Source: AC-32 sp963717725
GTDB lineage: Bacteria > Actinomycetota > Thermoleophilia > Gaiellales > Gaiellaceae
Direction of reading: 5' to 3'
DNA: 64,000 bases
NCBI GenBank assembly: GCA_963717725.1
Contig: CAVQWS010000027.1
Coordinates: forward strand, 62,001 to 126,000
Made by a program: the position numbers and the translations under genes. The notes under the pieces are model-generated. The model was not told the DNA's origin. It was given only the letters and a program-made list of their open reading frames with translations, and made no database searches. The number at the start of each line of letters is the position of its first letter. Position 1 is the first letter of the stretch. Of the stretch, positions 63,695 through 64,000 are shown in pieces.

Positions 63695-64000
63695 TCAGCC
63701 GTCGACGAGGACGCCCGTCAGCGGGCCGAGCACGCGGCCTGAGCGGCTGGAGAGGTGTTCGAGCCGCACGAGCCGATGGGTGAGCGGCAACCCGGCGGCG
63801 CGTCGCTCCAGCTGCTCCTTGCTGATCGGTTTCCAGAGCTCGTCGACGGCTAGAACCGGCTCGTCCGGGATCGCGTCGACCGGGAGCTCGAGATGCTCGG
63901 ACCAGAGCCGGAGCCGGGTGTGGCGCGCGAGCTCCGGGTCATGAGCGACGACGTTCATCTCGGTGTCGTTGAACAGTGAATGCTCGTTGAGGTTCGCCGA
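63695..64000 (-). CDS. Phospholipase D family protein, 5' end outside window
   Basis: The last 102 residues are visible. They begin SANLNEHSLFNDTEMNVVAHD, the segment after the second HKD motif of phospholipase D/cardiolipin synthase-like enzymes, followed by AHDPELARHTRLRLWSEHLEL. The catalytic HKD motifs themselves are outside the window. Substrate is unknown. Confidence 0.75.
   Translation of the reverse strand, partial: SANLNEHSLFNDTEMNVVAHDPELARHTRLRLWSEHLELPVDAIPDEPVLAVDELWKPISKEQLERRAAGLPLTHRLVRLEHLSSRSGRVLGPLTGVLVDG

Overview
The window is a high-GC chromosome segment of an actinomycete-type bacterium. Gene content (leaderless genes, small conserved proteins, PASTA-containing PBP1, UdgX-type glycosylase, Flp pilin, HMG-CoA reductase) fits Actinomycetota and, by inference, the class Thermoleophilia. 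No complete marker was searched, so the class is a judgement.

Layout. 1-6.7 kb: core genes, including an ABC-F ATPase convergent with a five-gene minus-strand molybdate operon (ferritin-like gene, MerR-like/TOBE regulator, modA, modB, modC). 6.9-13.1 kb: integrative element 1, inserted at the 3' end of a tRNA-Asn gene. It has a frameshifted tyrosine integrase, decayed ORFs, a small RsiG-like protein and many long hairpins. 13.1-17.3 kb: dnaG, dgt, an SDR dehydrogenase and a histidine phosphatase. 17.3-28.9 kb: integrative element 2, inserted in the 5' end of a small Sm-like gene. It carries an internally deleted integrase, an inverted pair of collagen-like genes, several small zinc-ribbon proteins, a family-2 glycosyltransferase, a DUF4242 protein and several repeat families. 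28.9-35 kb: Sm-like gene, M48 protease, then a minus-strand rRNA operon (16S-23S-5S) without spacer tRNAs. 35.4-64 kb: dense core genes: tyrS / PBP1A divergently, DNA glycosylase, MFS exporter, amino acid and tRNA-amidation genes (ilvE, serA, class V aminotransferase, gatCAB), nucleotidyl cyclase, cold shock protein, folD, ferritin-like diiron protein, HMG-CoA reductase, a giant propeller/FG-GAP protein, a membrane glycosyltransferase with a GNAT gene, tRNA-Cys, udgX, Flp pilin and the end of a phospholipase-D family gene.

Two observations run across the window. First, both islands have the same build: a direct-repeat core, paired 11-12 bp-period repeats inside each end, a minus-strand integrase near the left end, and a shared ~200-bp highly structured non-coding block. 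This points to one family of small integrative elements that have no recognisable replication, transfer or capsid genes. Second, many genes lack a Shine-Dalgarno sequence and instead have a -10-like hexamer (TAGACT, TAGGCT, TAAGCT, TAGTAT) 6-12 nt before the start codon, so their transcripts are probably leaderless. Three divergent gene pairs have gaps of only 22-38 bp with two closely packed -10 elements, overlapping in the 22- and 24-bp gaps.

Open frames on the strand opposite real genes are abundant because of the GC content and were left out. Frameshifts in the conserved gene gatB suggest that some breaks may be sequence errors rather than biology.
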